Part shown: piece by piece, positions 54,020 to 63,124 of the stretch
How positions within the stretch are numbered: the first letter of the stretch is position 1
Layout of the letters: each line of letters opens with the position of its first letter
Source of the DNA: Micromonospora qiuiae
Lineage (GTDB): Bacteria > Actinomycetota > Actinomycetes > Mycobacteriales > Micromonosporaceae
Assembly: GCF_016863555.1 (NCBI RefSeq)
Contig: NZ_BOPC01000030.1
Span: 1-64,000, forward strand
Direction: 5' to 3'
DNA length: 64,000 bases
The notes under the pieces: model-generated
The model's input: only the letters and a program-made list of their open reading frames with translations
Told to the model about the DNA's origin: nothing
Databases searched by the model: none
Made by a program: the position numbers and the translations under genes

Positions 54020-55252
54020 GTGAACCAGCCGCGAAGGCTCACCCTCGCACCTGGTGCCGACCTGACCGGCGGCATCCGCGCCCCGTCGCGCGATGCCATC
54101 GTCGCCCCGACGGATGCCCGCGCGGATCGGGGCGACCCGGTGGGTCATCCGGACCGGGGGCGCGTGCTGGTCGTGTCCGCGGACATCGGCGCCGGGCACG
54201 ACGCCGCCGCCGCCGAACTGGCCGACCGGCTGGCCGCGCACGGGATCATGGTGGAGCGCCTCAACTTCTTCGCGGCGCTGCCCCGGCCCCTGCACAGTGT
54301 CTTTCGGGAGGGCTACCGGGCGATGCTCCGCTGGCTGCCCTGGAGCTACGACGCCCTGTTCACCATCACCGACCGCTCCCCGCTCGCGGTCCGGGCGATC
54401 AGGACGGCACTGCGGCTGGCCTCGCGCCGGATGCTGCTGCGACTGCCGCCGGGCACCAGCCTGGTCGTGACGACCTTTCCGTTCGCCAACCAGGTGCTCG
54501 GACCGCTGCGTCACCGGGGACGGTTGGACGCGTCGGTCGTCACCTACGTCACCGACTTCGTGGTCCACCCGACCTGGATGGCACCGGGCATCGACACGTA
54601 CTGCGTCATCCACCGGGCGGCGCAGCGGCACGCCGCTGCCCACGGGGCGCACGATGTGCGGGTGGTGAGTCCACTGGTGTCCGCCCGGTTCGCCTCGTCA
54701 CCCAGCGACGACAAGCGCGCCGCGCGCGCCCGCTTCGGCCTGCCCGAGCAGGAGCGGTTGGCCCTGATCGTCGCCGGTTCCTGGGGCGTCGGCGACGTGG
54801 TCCGTACCGCCGCCGAGGTGCTCGCCACCGGCTGCGTCACACCGGTCGTCGTCTGCGGACGTAACGACGAACTGCGCCGCCGGCTGCACGCCTTTCCCGG
54901 ACACGTCCTGGGTTGGGTCGACGACATGCCCACGCTCATGCGGGCGGTGGACGTCGTGGTGGAGAACGCCGGTGGGCTCACCTGTCAGCAGTCGCTGGCC
55001 GCCGGCCTGCCGACCGTCACCTACCGGCCGATTCCCGGGCACGGTCGGGCCAACGCCGAGGTGCTGGCCGAGGCCGGACTGACCACCTACGTCACCACGG
55101 CCGCACACCTGCGCCCGGCGCTCACCGCGCTGACCACCGCCCAGAACGACGCGCCGGTCGTCGCCGCGACCGACATGGCCGCCGTGGTGTCCGAAGCCGT
55201 CCGCCGGTCGGCTCGGGCCACCCGGCGGCGGAACGACCCGCCCGTACCGTGA
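54020..55252 (+). CDS. MGDG synthase/MurG-like glycosyltransferase
   Basis: 410 residues, GT28-type with two Rossmann domains. The N-terminal acceptor domain has VLVVSADIGAGHDAAAAELA, the mark of diacylglycerol glycosyltransferases (UgtP/MGDG synthase). The donor domain has the sugar-nucleotide site VVENAGGLTCQQSLAAGLPT and RPIPGHGRANAEVL. GTG 54020. Probably transfers a sugar to a membrane lipid. It overlaps the transporter gene by GTGA; with the deacetylase upstream, a lipid-linked glycan pathway is suggested. Confidence 0.83.
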   Translation: MNQPRRLTLAPGADLTGGIRAPSRDAIVAPTDARADRGDPVGHPDRGRVLVVSADIGAGHDAAAAELADRLAAHGIMVERLNFFAALPRPLHSVFREGYRAMLRWLPWSYDALFTITDRSPLAVRAIRTALRLASRRMLLRLPPGTSLVVTTFPFANQVLGPLRHRGRLDASVVTYVTDFVVHPTWMAPGIDTYCVIHRAAQRHAAAHGAHDVRVVSPLVSARFASSPSDDKRAARARFGLPEQERLALIVAGSWGVGDVVRTAAEVLATGCVTPVVVCGRNDELRRRLHAFPGHVLGWVDDMPTLMRAVDVVVENAGGLTCQQSLAAGLPTVTYRPIPGHGRANAEVLAEAGLTTYVTTAAHLRPALTALTTAQNDAPVVAATDMAAVVSEAVRRSARATRRRNDPPVP

Positions 55253-56076
55253 TCCCGATCGCGCTCGCGGCGGCGTTCTGCTTCGCGCTCGCCTCCGCGT
55301 TGCACCAGCGGGCCGCGAAACAACAGCCGCAGTATCGGGTACCCGACCCTCGGCTGCTGTTCCGACTGGTGCGCAGCCGGCTGTGGCTGTCGGGCTGGAT
55401 CCCCGATTCCGCCGGCGTGGCGCTCCAGGTCGTCGCCCTACGGCTCGGGCCGCTGGCGGTCGTCCAGCCCGTCATGGCCAGCGGACTGTTCATGGCGGTC
55501 CTGATCGAGGCCGCCATGATCCGCCGTCGGGTCGCGGCGCGGGACCTGCTCGCCGTCGCGGTGGGAGTGGCCGGTCTGTCCGCGTTCCTCGTCCTGGCCG
55601 ACGCCCGCGCCGGCGTGGCCACTCCTTCTCCGGGGGCCTGGATCGTGCCGCTGAGCGGCGCCGCACTGGTGATCACGGCCGGTGTCCTGGTCGCGTACCG
55701 ACTGACCGGCGCCGCCCGTGGTGCGTTGCTCGGCATGGCCAGCGGACTTGCCTTCAGCCTGGCGGCGGCGCTGGTCAAGGACGTCGCCGGCCGTTACCAC
55801 GGGCTGGCCTCCGTGGTCAGCTGGCGGCTTCCGGCCCTGGCGGTGATCGTCATCGTCGGGCTGCTGCTGAACCAGACCGCCTTCCAGCACGGTCGCCTCG
55901 CCGCGCCGCTCGCCGCTGTCACCCTCACCGACCCCGTCGCCAGCGTGGTCATCGGCGTGACCGTCTTTCGGGAGACTCTCGCGGTCGACCCGGTGCGGGT
56001 GGTCGGGCTCGTCATCGCCGGTGTCACGATCGCCGCCGGAATCTGGTTCGCCGCTGGCTCCTCCGCCAGAGGTTGA
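55249..56076 (+). CDS. DMT-family membrane transporter
   Basis: 275 residues with nine to ten membrane helices in the drug/metabolite transporter pattern, two EamA-like halves (LRLGPLAVVQPVMASGLFMAV; FQHGRLAAPLAAVTLTDPVASV). GTG 55249 overlaps the glycosyltransferase stop. In this context it could flip or export the product of the glycosyltransferase, which is inference. Confidence 0.82.
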   Translation: MIPIALAAAFCFALASALHQRAAKQQPQYRVPDPRLLFRLVRSRLWLSGWIPDSAGVALQVVALRLGPLAVVQPVMASGLFMAVLIEAAMIRRRVAARDLLAVAVGVAGLSAFLVLADARAGVATPSPGAWIVPLSGAALVITAGVLVAYRLTGAARGALLGMASGLAFSLAAALVKDVAGRYHGLASVVSWRLPALAVIVIVGLLLNQTAFQHGRLAAPLAAVTLTDPVASVVIGVTVFRETLAVDPVRVVGLVIAGVTIAAGIWFAAGSSARG

Positions 56077-56149
56077 TATCCGCGCCGCTGGGCCACCACG
56101 TCCGCCTCACCCGTCGGGCGAGGGTCGCTATTCCGACGCTCGGCTCTGC

Positions 56150-56345
56150 GGGCGGTGCGTTCGGGACTGGGCACTGGCGGAAGACCTGTTGCAGACCGCG
56201 CTGGCGCGGGCGTGGGAGGCGTGGCGGCGCATCGACGGCGACCCCGAGCCGTACGTGCGGCGGGTCATCGTCAACGCGTACGCCTCGTGGTGGCGACGCA
56301 GGTGGCGCGGGGAACTGCCCACCGCCGAGCTTCCCGAGTCGGGGA
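56150..56345 (+). pseudogene. SigE-type sigma-70 factor fragment
   Basis: The stretch DWALAEDLLQTALARAWEAW ... DGDPEPYVRRVIVNAYASWW (56165-56290) is region 2 of an ECF sigma factor of the actinobacterial SigE subfamily. The first 30 residues normally before it and region 4 after it are missing, and sequence on both sides does not match. So it is a remnant. Confidence 0.75.
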
Positions 56346-56479
56346 CCGTCGCGGTGCCGATTCCGACCAGTGGCGGTTACGGACTCGCCATCGGCGAGCG
56401 GATCCCGTTCGACCGGTATCCGCTGCCGTCCCGACCAGCGGGAACGCTCACCCCGCTGAGTCAGGCTCCGCTGCCGGCG

Positions 56480-56838
56480 GATTGTACCGAGGCGCTGTGC
56501 CAGAAACGTCGTCATCGTCCGATCGGATCCGGACGACCCGAGGCGCCCGGTTCGACGGGAGCTGAGCTGGCGGAACCTGAGGTCGATCGAGATGGTCTCC
56601 CAGACGCCCGGGTTGCTGCACCTACGGGTCGCCGGTGTCGAGATCACCACCGGTGAGTGGTGGGACTACCGGGTTGGCTGGCAGCGGAATGTACGGCGAC
56701 GAGGGCGGCGAGTGGAAACGTGAGTTCGGCATCGACCCGCGCCGGGGTGAAGCGGTGACCGTCGAGGTCGTACCCGAGCACGTCACCGGGGCGTGGCAGG
56801 TGGTCCTGGTCCCGGCTGCGGGCAGTGCAGGCGGTTAA
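56480..56838 (+). pseudogene. decayed hypothetical gene with a frameshift
   Basis: One frame reads VIVRSDPDDPRRPVRRELSW ... GVEITTGEWWDYRVGWQR up to about 56690; removing one A there joins it to MYGDEGGEWKREFGIDPRRG ... VTGAWQVVLVPA, which ends at 56838. No start codon precedes the first part in frame. The joined sequence looks like one small globular protein with normal codon use, now broken. Confidence 0.55.
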
Positions 56839-56849
56839 CTGCGCTCGGC

Positions 56850-56905
56850 TGTTAATAGGGGGCCCTTCCTCTACCGCAGGCGTTAAAAAGGGGCCCTTCC
56901 TTGCA
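56850..56905. repeat. GGGGCCC intergenic repeat, copy 5
   Basis: GTTAATAGGGGGCCCTTCCT (56850 on), CTACCGCAGGC, then GTTAAAAAGGGGCCCTTCCT (56882 on). It is almost the same as copy 4, including the CTACCG-AGGC centre. Confidence 0.88.
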
Positions 56906-57050
56906 CTTGCTGTCCAATTTATGTGATTTGCCCCGACACTCTCCTCCGGGCGCGATCGTTGCTCACGGTGTGCGTCGGGGGGATGGACAGCGCTGCGGTG
57001 CCTGCCGATCCCATGCTGGAGGGAGCGCAGCTCTGAACCGGATCGCAGGA

Positions 57051-57644
57051 ATGATCATCGCTGCGGGGGGTGGCCGCCGGATCGGTGGCCCCGAGGCCCT
57101 GCTGCATCAGGGCGACAAGCCCCTGGTCGACCAGATGATCGACACGCTGACGGAGGCGGGCTGCGGGCAGATCGTGGTCGTTCTCGGCGCCGCGGCCGAC
57201 CAGGTGCGCGAGGCCGCCGACCTGGACCGCGCCACGGTGGTGGTCAACCGTGCCTGGGGGACCGGGGTCGGCTCGTCCATCCGTGCCGGCCTCGCCGGAA
57301 TCGACGACGACGAGGTCGAGGCGACGGTGGTGGTGCCGGTCGACATGCCGGGACTGACCGCCGTCGCGGTCCGCCGGGTGGCCGCGCTGCCCTTCCCCGA
57401 CGCGCTGGTCTGCGCGACGTACCACGGGCTGCGCGGCTACCCGATGCTGTTCGGTCGCCGGCACTGGCCGGGCATCGCGACCCTGGCCAGCGCCGACGTC
57501 GGCGCCCGGCCGTACCTGCTGGCGCACAAGGACCAGATCGTCGACATCGCCTGCGACTCGGTGGCCGACGGCAACCGGGTGGACAGCCCGGAGCTGATGG
57601 CCCTCTACGGCCTCTCCATCCCCGAACAACGCGTCGGCGTCTAG
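57051..57644 (+). CDS. MobA-like nucleotidyltransferase
   Basis: 197 residues of the NTP-transferase fold used by molybdenum-cofactor cytidylyl/guanylyltransferases. The N-terminal motif is IIAAGGGRRIGGPEALL and the metal-binding motif PVDMPGL (about 95). ATG 57051 is used; a CTG at 57033 has a better-placed GGAGGG and would add six residues. No molybdoenzyme gene is nearby, so the substrate is open. Its TAG stop shares the four bases CTAG (57641-57644) with the stop of the opposite alpha-xylosidase gene. Confidence 0.8.
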   Translation: MIIAAGGGRRIGGPEALLHQGDKPLVDQMIDTLTEAGCGQIVVVLGAAADQVREAADLDRATVVVNRAWGTGVGSSIRAGLAGIDDDEVEATVVVPVDMPGLTAVAVRRVAALPFPDALVCATYHGLRGYPMLFGRRHWPGIATLASADVGARPYLLAHKDQIVDIACDSVADGNRVDSPELMALYGLSIPEQRVGV

Positions 57645-59875
57645 CTCCTTTCGTGCCCGGTCAACTCGCAGCGGTATCCCGACGAGAGGCCGGCCACCAG
57701 CTCGGCGGTGGCCGTCCCGTCCCGGTAGCGCATCTCGAACTCGGTGTCCGTCCCACCGTCGGGCGACGGTATCCGGACCCGGCTTCGCTGCCCCGGGGTC
57801 GGGGCGTACCACCGCAGCCGGACGCCGTCGGCCCACGGATAGTCGGGCCGGTCGGTGACCGAGCCGAACGGGATGACCGCGCCGGGCCTAGCGAGCACGG
57901 GAACGCTGTCGTAGCCGTGCTTCTCGGTCACCCAGCCCGGGCCGGTGACCTGCGTGCCGGTCATCAGGTGCGTCCAGGTGCCGGCCGGCACGTAGTAGGT
58001 GACGTGCCCGTCGGCGCTCATCACCGGCGCGACGAGCAGGTCCGGGCCGAGCATGTACTGCCGGTCCAGATAGGCGGCGGCCGGATCGTCCGGGAACTCC
58101 AGGATCATCGGCCGCATCACCGGTACGCCCTCGCGGTGGGCCTCCTCGGCCGCCGCCGCCAGATACGGCATCAGGCTCAACTTGAGCCGGGTGAACCGGC
58201 GTAGCACGTCGACCGCCTCGTCGTCGTACGCCCACGGCACCCGGTACGAGCCGGAGCCGTGCAGCCGCGAGTGCGAGGAGAGCAGCCCGAAGGCGATCCA
58301 GCGCTTGAACACCGCCGGATCCGGCGTGCCCTCGAAGCCGCCGATGTCGTGGCTCCAGTAGCCGAAGCCCGAGGCGGCCAACGACAGCCCGCCGCGCAGC
58401 GACTCGGCCATCGCCACGAACGTGGACTCGCAGTCGCCGCCCCAGTGCACCGGGAACTGCTGCCCGCCGGCGGTCGCCGAGCGGGCGAAGACCACCGCCT
58501 CACCCTCGCCGCGCTCCGCCGCCAACAGCTCGAACACTGCCTTGTTGTAAAGGTACGAGTAGTAGTTGTGCATCCGCTGCGGGTCGGAGCCGTCGTGCCA
58601 GATGACGTCGGTCGGGATGCGTTCGCCGAAGTCGGTCTTGAAGCAGTCGACCCCCATGTCGAGCAGCGTCTTGAGTTTGCCGGCGTACCATGCGACGGCT
58701 TCCGGGTTGGTGAAGTCGACCAGCGCCATCCCGGCCTGCCACTTGTCCCACTGCCAGATCGAGCCGTCCGGGTTGCGGACCAGGTAGCCGGCCTGCCGCC
58801 CCTCCTCGAACAGGTACGACCGTTGGGCGATGTACGGGTTGATCCAGACACAGACCTTCAGCCCACGCTCGTGCAGCCGGCGCAGCATCCCCTCCGGATC
58901 GGGGAACGTCGCCGGATCCCAGATGAAGTCGACCCAGTGGAACTGGCGCATCCAGAAGCAGTCGAAGTGGAACACCGACAGCGGCAGGTCCCGTTCGGCC
59001 ATCCCGTCGATGAACTCGGTGACCGTCTTCTCGTCGTACGAGGTGGTGAACGAGGTGGACAGCCACAGCCCGTACGACCAGGCGGGCACCCGGGCCGGGC
59101 GGCCGGTCAGCGCGGTGTACCGGCGCAGCACGTCCTTCGGGGTGGGCCCGTCGATCAGGTGGTAGGTCAGCGACTGCCCCGGCACGCTGAACTGGGTTTG
59201 CGACACCACCTCCGAGCCCACCTCGAACGACACGTGCTCCGGATGGTCGACGAAGACCCCGTACCCGGCGCTGCTGAGGTAGAACGGCACGTTCTTGTAC
59301 GCCTGCTCGCTGGCCGTGCCGCCGTCGGCGTTCCAGATGTCGACGGTCTGGCCGTTCTTGACGTACGCCCCGAAGCGCTCGCCCAGCCCGTAGATCGTCT
59401 CGCCGACGCCGAGCGCCAGCCGGTCGTGCACGTACTTGCGGCCCTCGGCGTCGGTGACCACGCCGATGCTGCGTTCGGTGGACGAGGTGACCAGCCGGTC
59501 GCCGCGTAGGAAGTCGACCCGCCACGGCCCGGTCAGCGCGACCCGGGCGGTCAGCTCGCCGGTGGTCAGCCGGGCACTGAGCCCGGTGATCTCCACCTGC
59601 ACGGGATGGTCGGCGCTCTCGGTGAGGGCGAAGCGGGGCTGCTTGGGCAGCCCACCGGAGTGGTGGCCGATGGTCACCCCGATCACGCCGGGCGCGGGGG
59701 AGGAGAACCGCACCGTGACGACCGGCCGGTTGAGGGTGTCGCCGCGCCCGGTGATTTTTCCGATCGGCGCGAACACGGTGAAGGCCCGCTCGTCCGGCTC
59801 GATCGACTCGACCGCGCCGGGCCGCAGCACGGTGACGCCGGGACGCAATTGCCAGTATCCGTCGGTGAACTTCAC
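57641..59875 (-). CDS. yicI: GH31 alpha-xylosidase (YicI-like)
   Basis: 744-residue cytoplasmic glycosidase that removes alpha-linked xylose, for example from xyloglucan fragments such as isoprimeverose. Strong resemblance to E. coli YicI: FHFDCFWMRQFHWVDFIWDP, then the nucleophile Asp in CFKTDFGERIP at about residue 415 (YicI 416) and the acid/base Asp in HWGGDCEST at about 481 (YicI 482). GTG 59875 overlaps the permease stop (GTGA), so it is the last gene of the import operon and should act on the imported sugar. No signal peptide. Confidence 0.92.
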   Translation of the reverse strand: MKFTDGYWQLRPGVTVLRPGAVESIEPDERAFTVFAPIGKITGRGDTLNRPVVTVRFSSPAPGVIGVTIGHHSGGLPKQPRFALTESADHPVQVEITGLSARLTTGELTARVALTGPWRVDFLRGDRLVTSSTERSIGVVTDAEGRKYVHDRLALGVGETIYGLGERFGAYVKNGQTVDIWNADGGTASEQAYKNVPFYLSSAGYGVFVDHPEHVSFEVGSEVVSQTQFSVPGQSLTYHLIDGPTPKDVLRRYTALTGRPARVPAWSYGLWLSTSFTTSYDEKTVTEFIDGMAERDLPLSVFHFDCFWMRQFHWVDFIWDPATFPDPEGMLRRLHERGLKVCVWINPYIAQRSYLFEEGRQAGYLVRNPDGSIWQWDKWQAGMALVDFTNPEAVAWYAGKLKTLLDMGVDCFKTDFGERIPTDVIWHDGSDPQRMHNYYSYLYNKAVFELLAAERGEGEAVVFARSATAGGQQFPVHWGGDCESTFVAMAESLRGGLSLAASGFGYWSHDIGGFEGTPDPAVFKRWIAFGLLSSHSRLHGSGSYRVPWAYDDEAVDVLRRFTRLKLSLMPYLAAAAEEAHREGVPVMRPMILEFPDDPAAAYLDRQYMLGPDLLVAPVMSADGHVTYYVPAGTWTHLMTGTQVTGPGWVTEKHGYDSVPVLARPGAVIPFGSVTDRPDYPWADGVRLRWYAPTPGQRSRVRIPSPDGGTDTEFEMRYRDGTATAELVAGLSSGYRCELTGHERS

Positions 59876-60747
59876 TTGTCGGCTCCTGCCGTGATGCCCC
59901 GGGCGAGGGTGCGCTGAAAGATGAGGAAGAACAGGATCGTGGGGAGGAGGCTGAGCAACGCCCCGGCGTTGGTGGTGGGGGCGTCCATCAACCGGTCCCC
60001 CTGCAATGTGGCGATCGCGACCGGCACCGTCTGGGTCTGGTTGTCGATGAGCATGACCAGGGGAATGAGGAACTCGTTCCAGGTCCAGATGAAGAAGAAC
60101 ACCAGCAGCACCGCGATGGTGGGCCGCACGTTGGGCAGCACCACCCGCCACAGGATCCGCCACTTGCCCGCCCCGTCCAGGGCAGCGGCCTCCAGCAGCG
60201 CCCGGGGGAACGTGCCGAGCACCGAGGCGAGCAGGTAGGTGCCGAAGGCGGCCTGGATGACGGTGAAAATAATGATCACCGCAAGGCGGCTGTTGTAGAG
60301 ACCGGCCTCCTTGGCGAAGTGGTAGAGCGGGTAGACCAGCGCCTCCTGCGGCAGCATGTTGGCCAGCAGGAAGAGACCGATGATCCAGAGCCGGCCGCGG
60401 ACCCGGCCGATGCCCAGGGCGTACGCGCTGAGCAGTGAGACGACCACGGCCAGGACCGCGACCGAGCCGGAGATGACGATCGAGTTCCACAGCTTGACCG
60501 GGAAGTCGACCTGTTCCCAGTACGTCCGCAACCCGCCGGTGTAGAGCTCGGTCGGCCAGCTCAGCGGGCCGTTGGTCGAGTAGTCGCCGGGCGACTTGAA
60601 GGCGTTGATCAGCATGAACGCGAACGGCACCAGCATGGCCAGCGCGGCGGCGCCGACCAGCACGAGCACGAGCCAGCGGCCGACGCCGCGGTGGTGCCGA
60701 TCGGCCGGTCGTCGGGTGGGACGGACCGGGGCGAGTGTGCTGGCCAT
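59872..60747 (-). CDS. carbohydrate ABC transporter permease (MalG type)
   Basis: 291 residues, six membrane helices, EAA loop LLEAAALDGAGKWRILWRVVLP (quoted partly: EAAALDGAGKWRILWR). ATG 60747 follows the stop of the first permease with no gap. It imports the oligosaccharide probably processed by the GH31 enzyme. Confidence 0.9.
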   Translation of the reverse strand: MASTLAPVRPTRRPADRHHRGVGRWLVLVLVGAAALAMLVPFAFMLINAFKSPGDYSTNGPLSWPTELYTGGLRTYWEQVDFPVKLWNSIVISGSVAVLAVVVSLLSAYALGIGRVRGRLWIIGLFLLANMLPQEALVYPLYHFAKEAGLYNSRLAVIIIFTVIQAAFGTYLLASVLGTFPRALLEAAALDGAGKWRILWRVVLPNVRPTIAVLLVFFFIWTWNEFLIPLVMLIDNQTQTVPVAIATLQGDRLMDAPTTNAGALLSLLPTILFFLIFQRTLARGITAGADK

Positions 60748-61725
60748 CTACAGCGCCCCGTCCCGTTGTTCGGCCCGGTTCTGGGCGCGGATGAACAGCA
60801 CCGCCACCACGACGATGATCAACGTCAGCACCATCGAGATCGCCGAGCCGTAGCCGACGTTCAGCCGCTTGAAGAAGGTGAAGTAGGCGAAGTAGGACGG
60901 CACGTTGGTGGCGTTCTCCGGTCCGCCCCGCGTCAGCGCGTAGATCGGCCCGAACACCTTCATCGCCGCGATGGTGCAGGTGAGCCCGACCACGAACGTC
61001 TCCGGCCGGATCTGCGCCAGGGTGATCGCCCGGAACCGCCGCCACCAGCCGGCGCCGTCGATCTCCGCCGCCTCGTACAGCTCGGGGTTCACCCGTTCCA
61101 ACGCGGCCATGAAGACGACCACGGGGTAGCCGATCTGCACCCAGATCATCACGGCCATCACCACAGGCAGCGCGCTGCCCGGGTCGCCCAGCCAGTCGTG
61201 GCGCAGCGCACCGAGCCCGACCGCGTCGAGCAGCCCGTTGAGCGCGCCGTCCGGCCGCAGGATCCAACCCCAGACGATGCCGGCGACCACGACCGGAAGG
61301 ACCTGCGGCAGGTAAAAGGCGGCCCGCAGCGCGGCGGCGGTGCGGGGGCGGAACCTGCGTCCGATGGTGTCGAAGAGGACCGCGGCGAGCACCAGCCCGA
61401 CCAGGGTGGGAACCACCACCATCGCGACGATCATCGCGACGGTGTTGCGGAACGACGTCCAGAAGACCTCGTCGGTCAGCAGGTGCCGGTAGTTCTCCAG
61501 CCCGATGAAGCGGGGCTCGCCGACGCCGGACCACCTGGTCAGCGACAGGTAGCCGGTGTAGAGCAGCGGACCGCCGATGACGAGCAGGAAGAGCACCGCG
61601 CCGGGCAGCAGGAACAGCCAGTACGCGGCGTCGGGGCGGGACGGCCGGCGCTTCGCCGTGGCCGTCGGGGACGGGGGTGACGTGGCCGCCGGTCGGCGGG
61701 CGGCGACGGTGTCAGGCACTGCCAT
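60748..61725 (-). CDS. carbohydrate ABC transporter permease (MalF type)
   Basis: 325 residues, six membrane helices after a 30-residue cytoplasmic start, EAA loop YEAAEIDGAGWWRRFRAITL. ATG 61725 has GGAAGGA upstream. Second gene of the transporter, between the binding protein and the MalG-type permease. Confidence 0.9.
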   Translation of the reverse strand: MAVPDTVAARRPAATSPPSPTATAKRRPSRPDAAYWLFLLPGAVLFLLVIGGPLLYTGYLSLTRWSGVGEPRFIGLENYRHLLTDEVFWTSFRNTVAMIVAMVVVPTLVGLVLAAVLFDTIGRRFRPRTAAALRAAFYLPQVLPVVVAGIVWGWILRPDGALNGLLDAVGLGALRHDWLGDPGSALPVVMAVMIWVQIGYPVVVFMAALERVNPELYEAAEIDGAGWWRRFRAITLAQIRPETFVVGLTCTIAAMKVFGPIYALTRGGPENATNVPSYFAYFTFFKRLNVGYGSAISMVLTLIIVVVAVLFIRAQNRAEQRDGAL

Positions 61726-61792
61726 GGGGGTCCTTCCACGCCTGGGGGCGGGCGTACCGGTGTGCCGGTCGCGCGCCCACCTCGGCCGCCGC

Positions 61793-63088
61793 TCAGTCGC
61801 GCTTGATCTCCGCGACGCCGTCGTGGTAAGGCTTGGCGATCGCGTCGAGGACCTCCTCGGGCGACCTGGACTGGTTGATCAGGCCCTGGAAGCCGGAGAC
61901 CAACACGTCGTAGTAGCCGGGCACCGGCCAGTCCGGGTAGAACGCCAGGCCGTCCTGGGAGCTGACGGTGTTGAAGTTCTCGATCAGCTTGCGGTCCTTC
62001 TCGTCGCTGATCGTGGCCGGGTCGCCGGCGACCGGCACACCGCCGTTGTTGCCGATCAGCGCCTGGATCTCCGGACGCATGGTGATGTCGATGAAGTCGT
62101 ACGCCAGGCTCTTGGCCTTGCTGGTCTCCGGGACCACCCAGAGGTTGCCGGACGAGCCGGCGTGCAGGGTGTTGCCGGGGAAGAGGAAGCTGTCCCAGTC
62201 GTAGCTGATCTCGCTCTTGAAGCGGCCGTACCACCAACTGCCCGAGATGATCATCGGCACCTTGCCGGAGATGAAGGCGGTCCCCATGTCCTCGGCCTTC
62301 AGGCCGGCGGAGTCTTTGGCCAGGTAACCCTTGCGCACCCACTCGGCGAATGCCTCGGCGCCGTAGCGCAGCGGGTCGGCCCGGAAGTCGACCGGGTTGG
62401 TGTAGAGCTGGTAGGCGTTGACGAAGTCGCGGTCGGCCCGGGAGAGCGCGAGCTGGTAGAAAAGCTGACCGGCCGGATACTCGGCGCCGGACATGCCCAG
62501 CGGCGTCACGCCCTTGGCGACGAAGGTGTCCATTGCGGCGGTCAGCTCGGCCAGCGTGGTCGGGACGCTCACTCCGTGCTCGGCGAAGAGTTCCTTGTTG
62601 TAGTAGACCATCACGTACTCGCCGTAGTTCGGTACGCCGTACCAGTTGCCGGAGCCCATCACGCCGTTGTCGTACCGCGCGGTGGTCTGGAGGCTGGGGC
62701 TCAGCGCCTTGTCCCAGCCGCGCCTGGTCGCCTCCTCGGTGAGGTTGGTCAGCAGGCCCTGCGAGGAGAGCAGGCCGGCGGTGGCGTTGCCCTTGTTGTA
62801 CTCCATCACGTCCGGGCCCTCGGACGAGTTGATGATCATGCCGGCGTTCTGCTGGATCTGCTCGAACGCCTTGCGCTCGAAGCGCACCTCGACCCCGGGA
62901 TGCTCATCCTTGAAGATCTCGATCGCCCGGTCCCAGGCGACCCCCATCGCGCTGTTCGCGCTCTCGTAATGCCAGAGCTTGAGGACTCCTGCGGCACTGT
63001 CGTCCCCGTTGCCACCGCAGGCGGCCAGGCCGGTGGCCGTGAGCGCGGCGACCGTGGTCACCACGGCTACTCTGCGAAAATGTCGCAT
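61793..63088 (-). CDS. sugar-binding lipoprotein of the GH31-linked ABC importer
   Basis: 431 residues; lipobox LAAC with Cys24 after a basic signal (RHFRRVAVVTTVAALTATG). The mature part is a family 1 solute-binding protein (EQIQQNAGMIINSSEGPDVM; KVPMIISGSWWYGRFKSE). ATG 63088 has GGGAGAC upstream. It follows the LacI-type regulator by 36 bases. No ATPase gene exists in the operon. Ligand is inferred as a xylose-containing oligosaccharide from the neighbouring alpha-xylosidase. Confidence 0.88.
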   Translation of the reverse strand: MRHFRRVAVVTTVAALTATGLAACGGNGDDSAAGVLKLWHYESANSAMGVAWDRAIEIFKDEHPGVEVRFERKAFEQIQQNAGMIINSSEGPDVMEYNKGNATAGLLSSQGLLTNLTEEATRRGWDKALSPSLQTTARYDNGVMGSGNWYGVPNYGEYVMVYYNKELFAEHGVSVPTTLAELTAAMDTFVAKGVTPLGMSGAEYPAGQLFYQLALSRADRDFVNAYQLYTNPVDFRADPLRYGAEAFAEWVRKGYLAKDSAGLKAEDMGTAFISGKVPMIISGSWWYGRFKSEISYDWDSFLFPGNTLHAGSSGNLWVVPETSKAKSLAYDFIDITMRPEIQALIGNNGGVPVAGDPATISDEKDRKLIENFNTVSSQDGLAFYPDWPVPGYYDVLVSGFQGLINQSRSPEEVLDAIAKPYHDGVAEIKRD

Positions 63089-63124
63089 TGCTAGTCTCCC
63101 TGACGAGTATCGAGCCGGTACTCC

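Noticed and set aside
57641..61534. A single 1297-codon minus-strand frame
   Set aside because: Only the part from 59875 down is the alpha-xylosidase. Upstream it runs through two permease genes in a wrong frame, giving Arg/Gly-rich nonsense.
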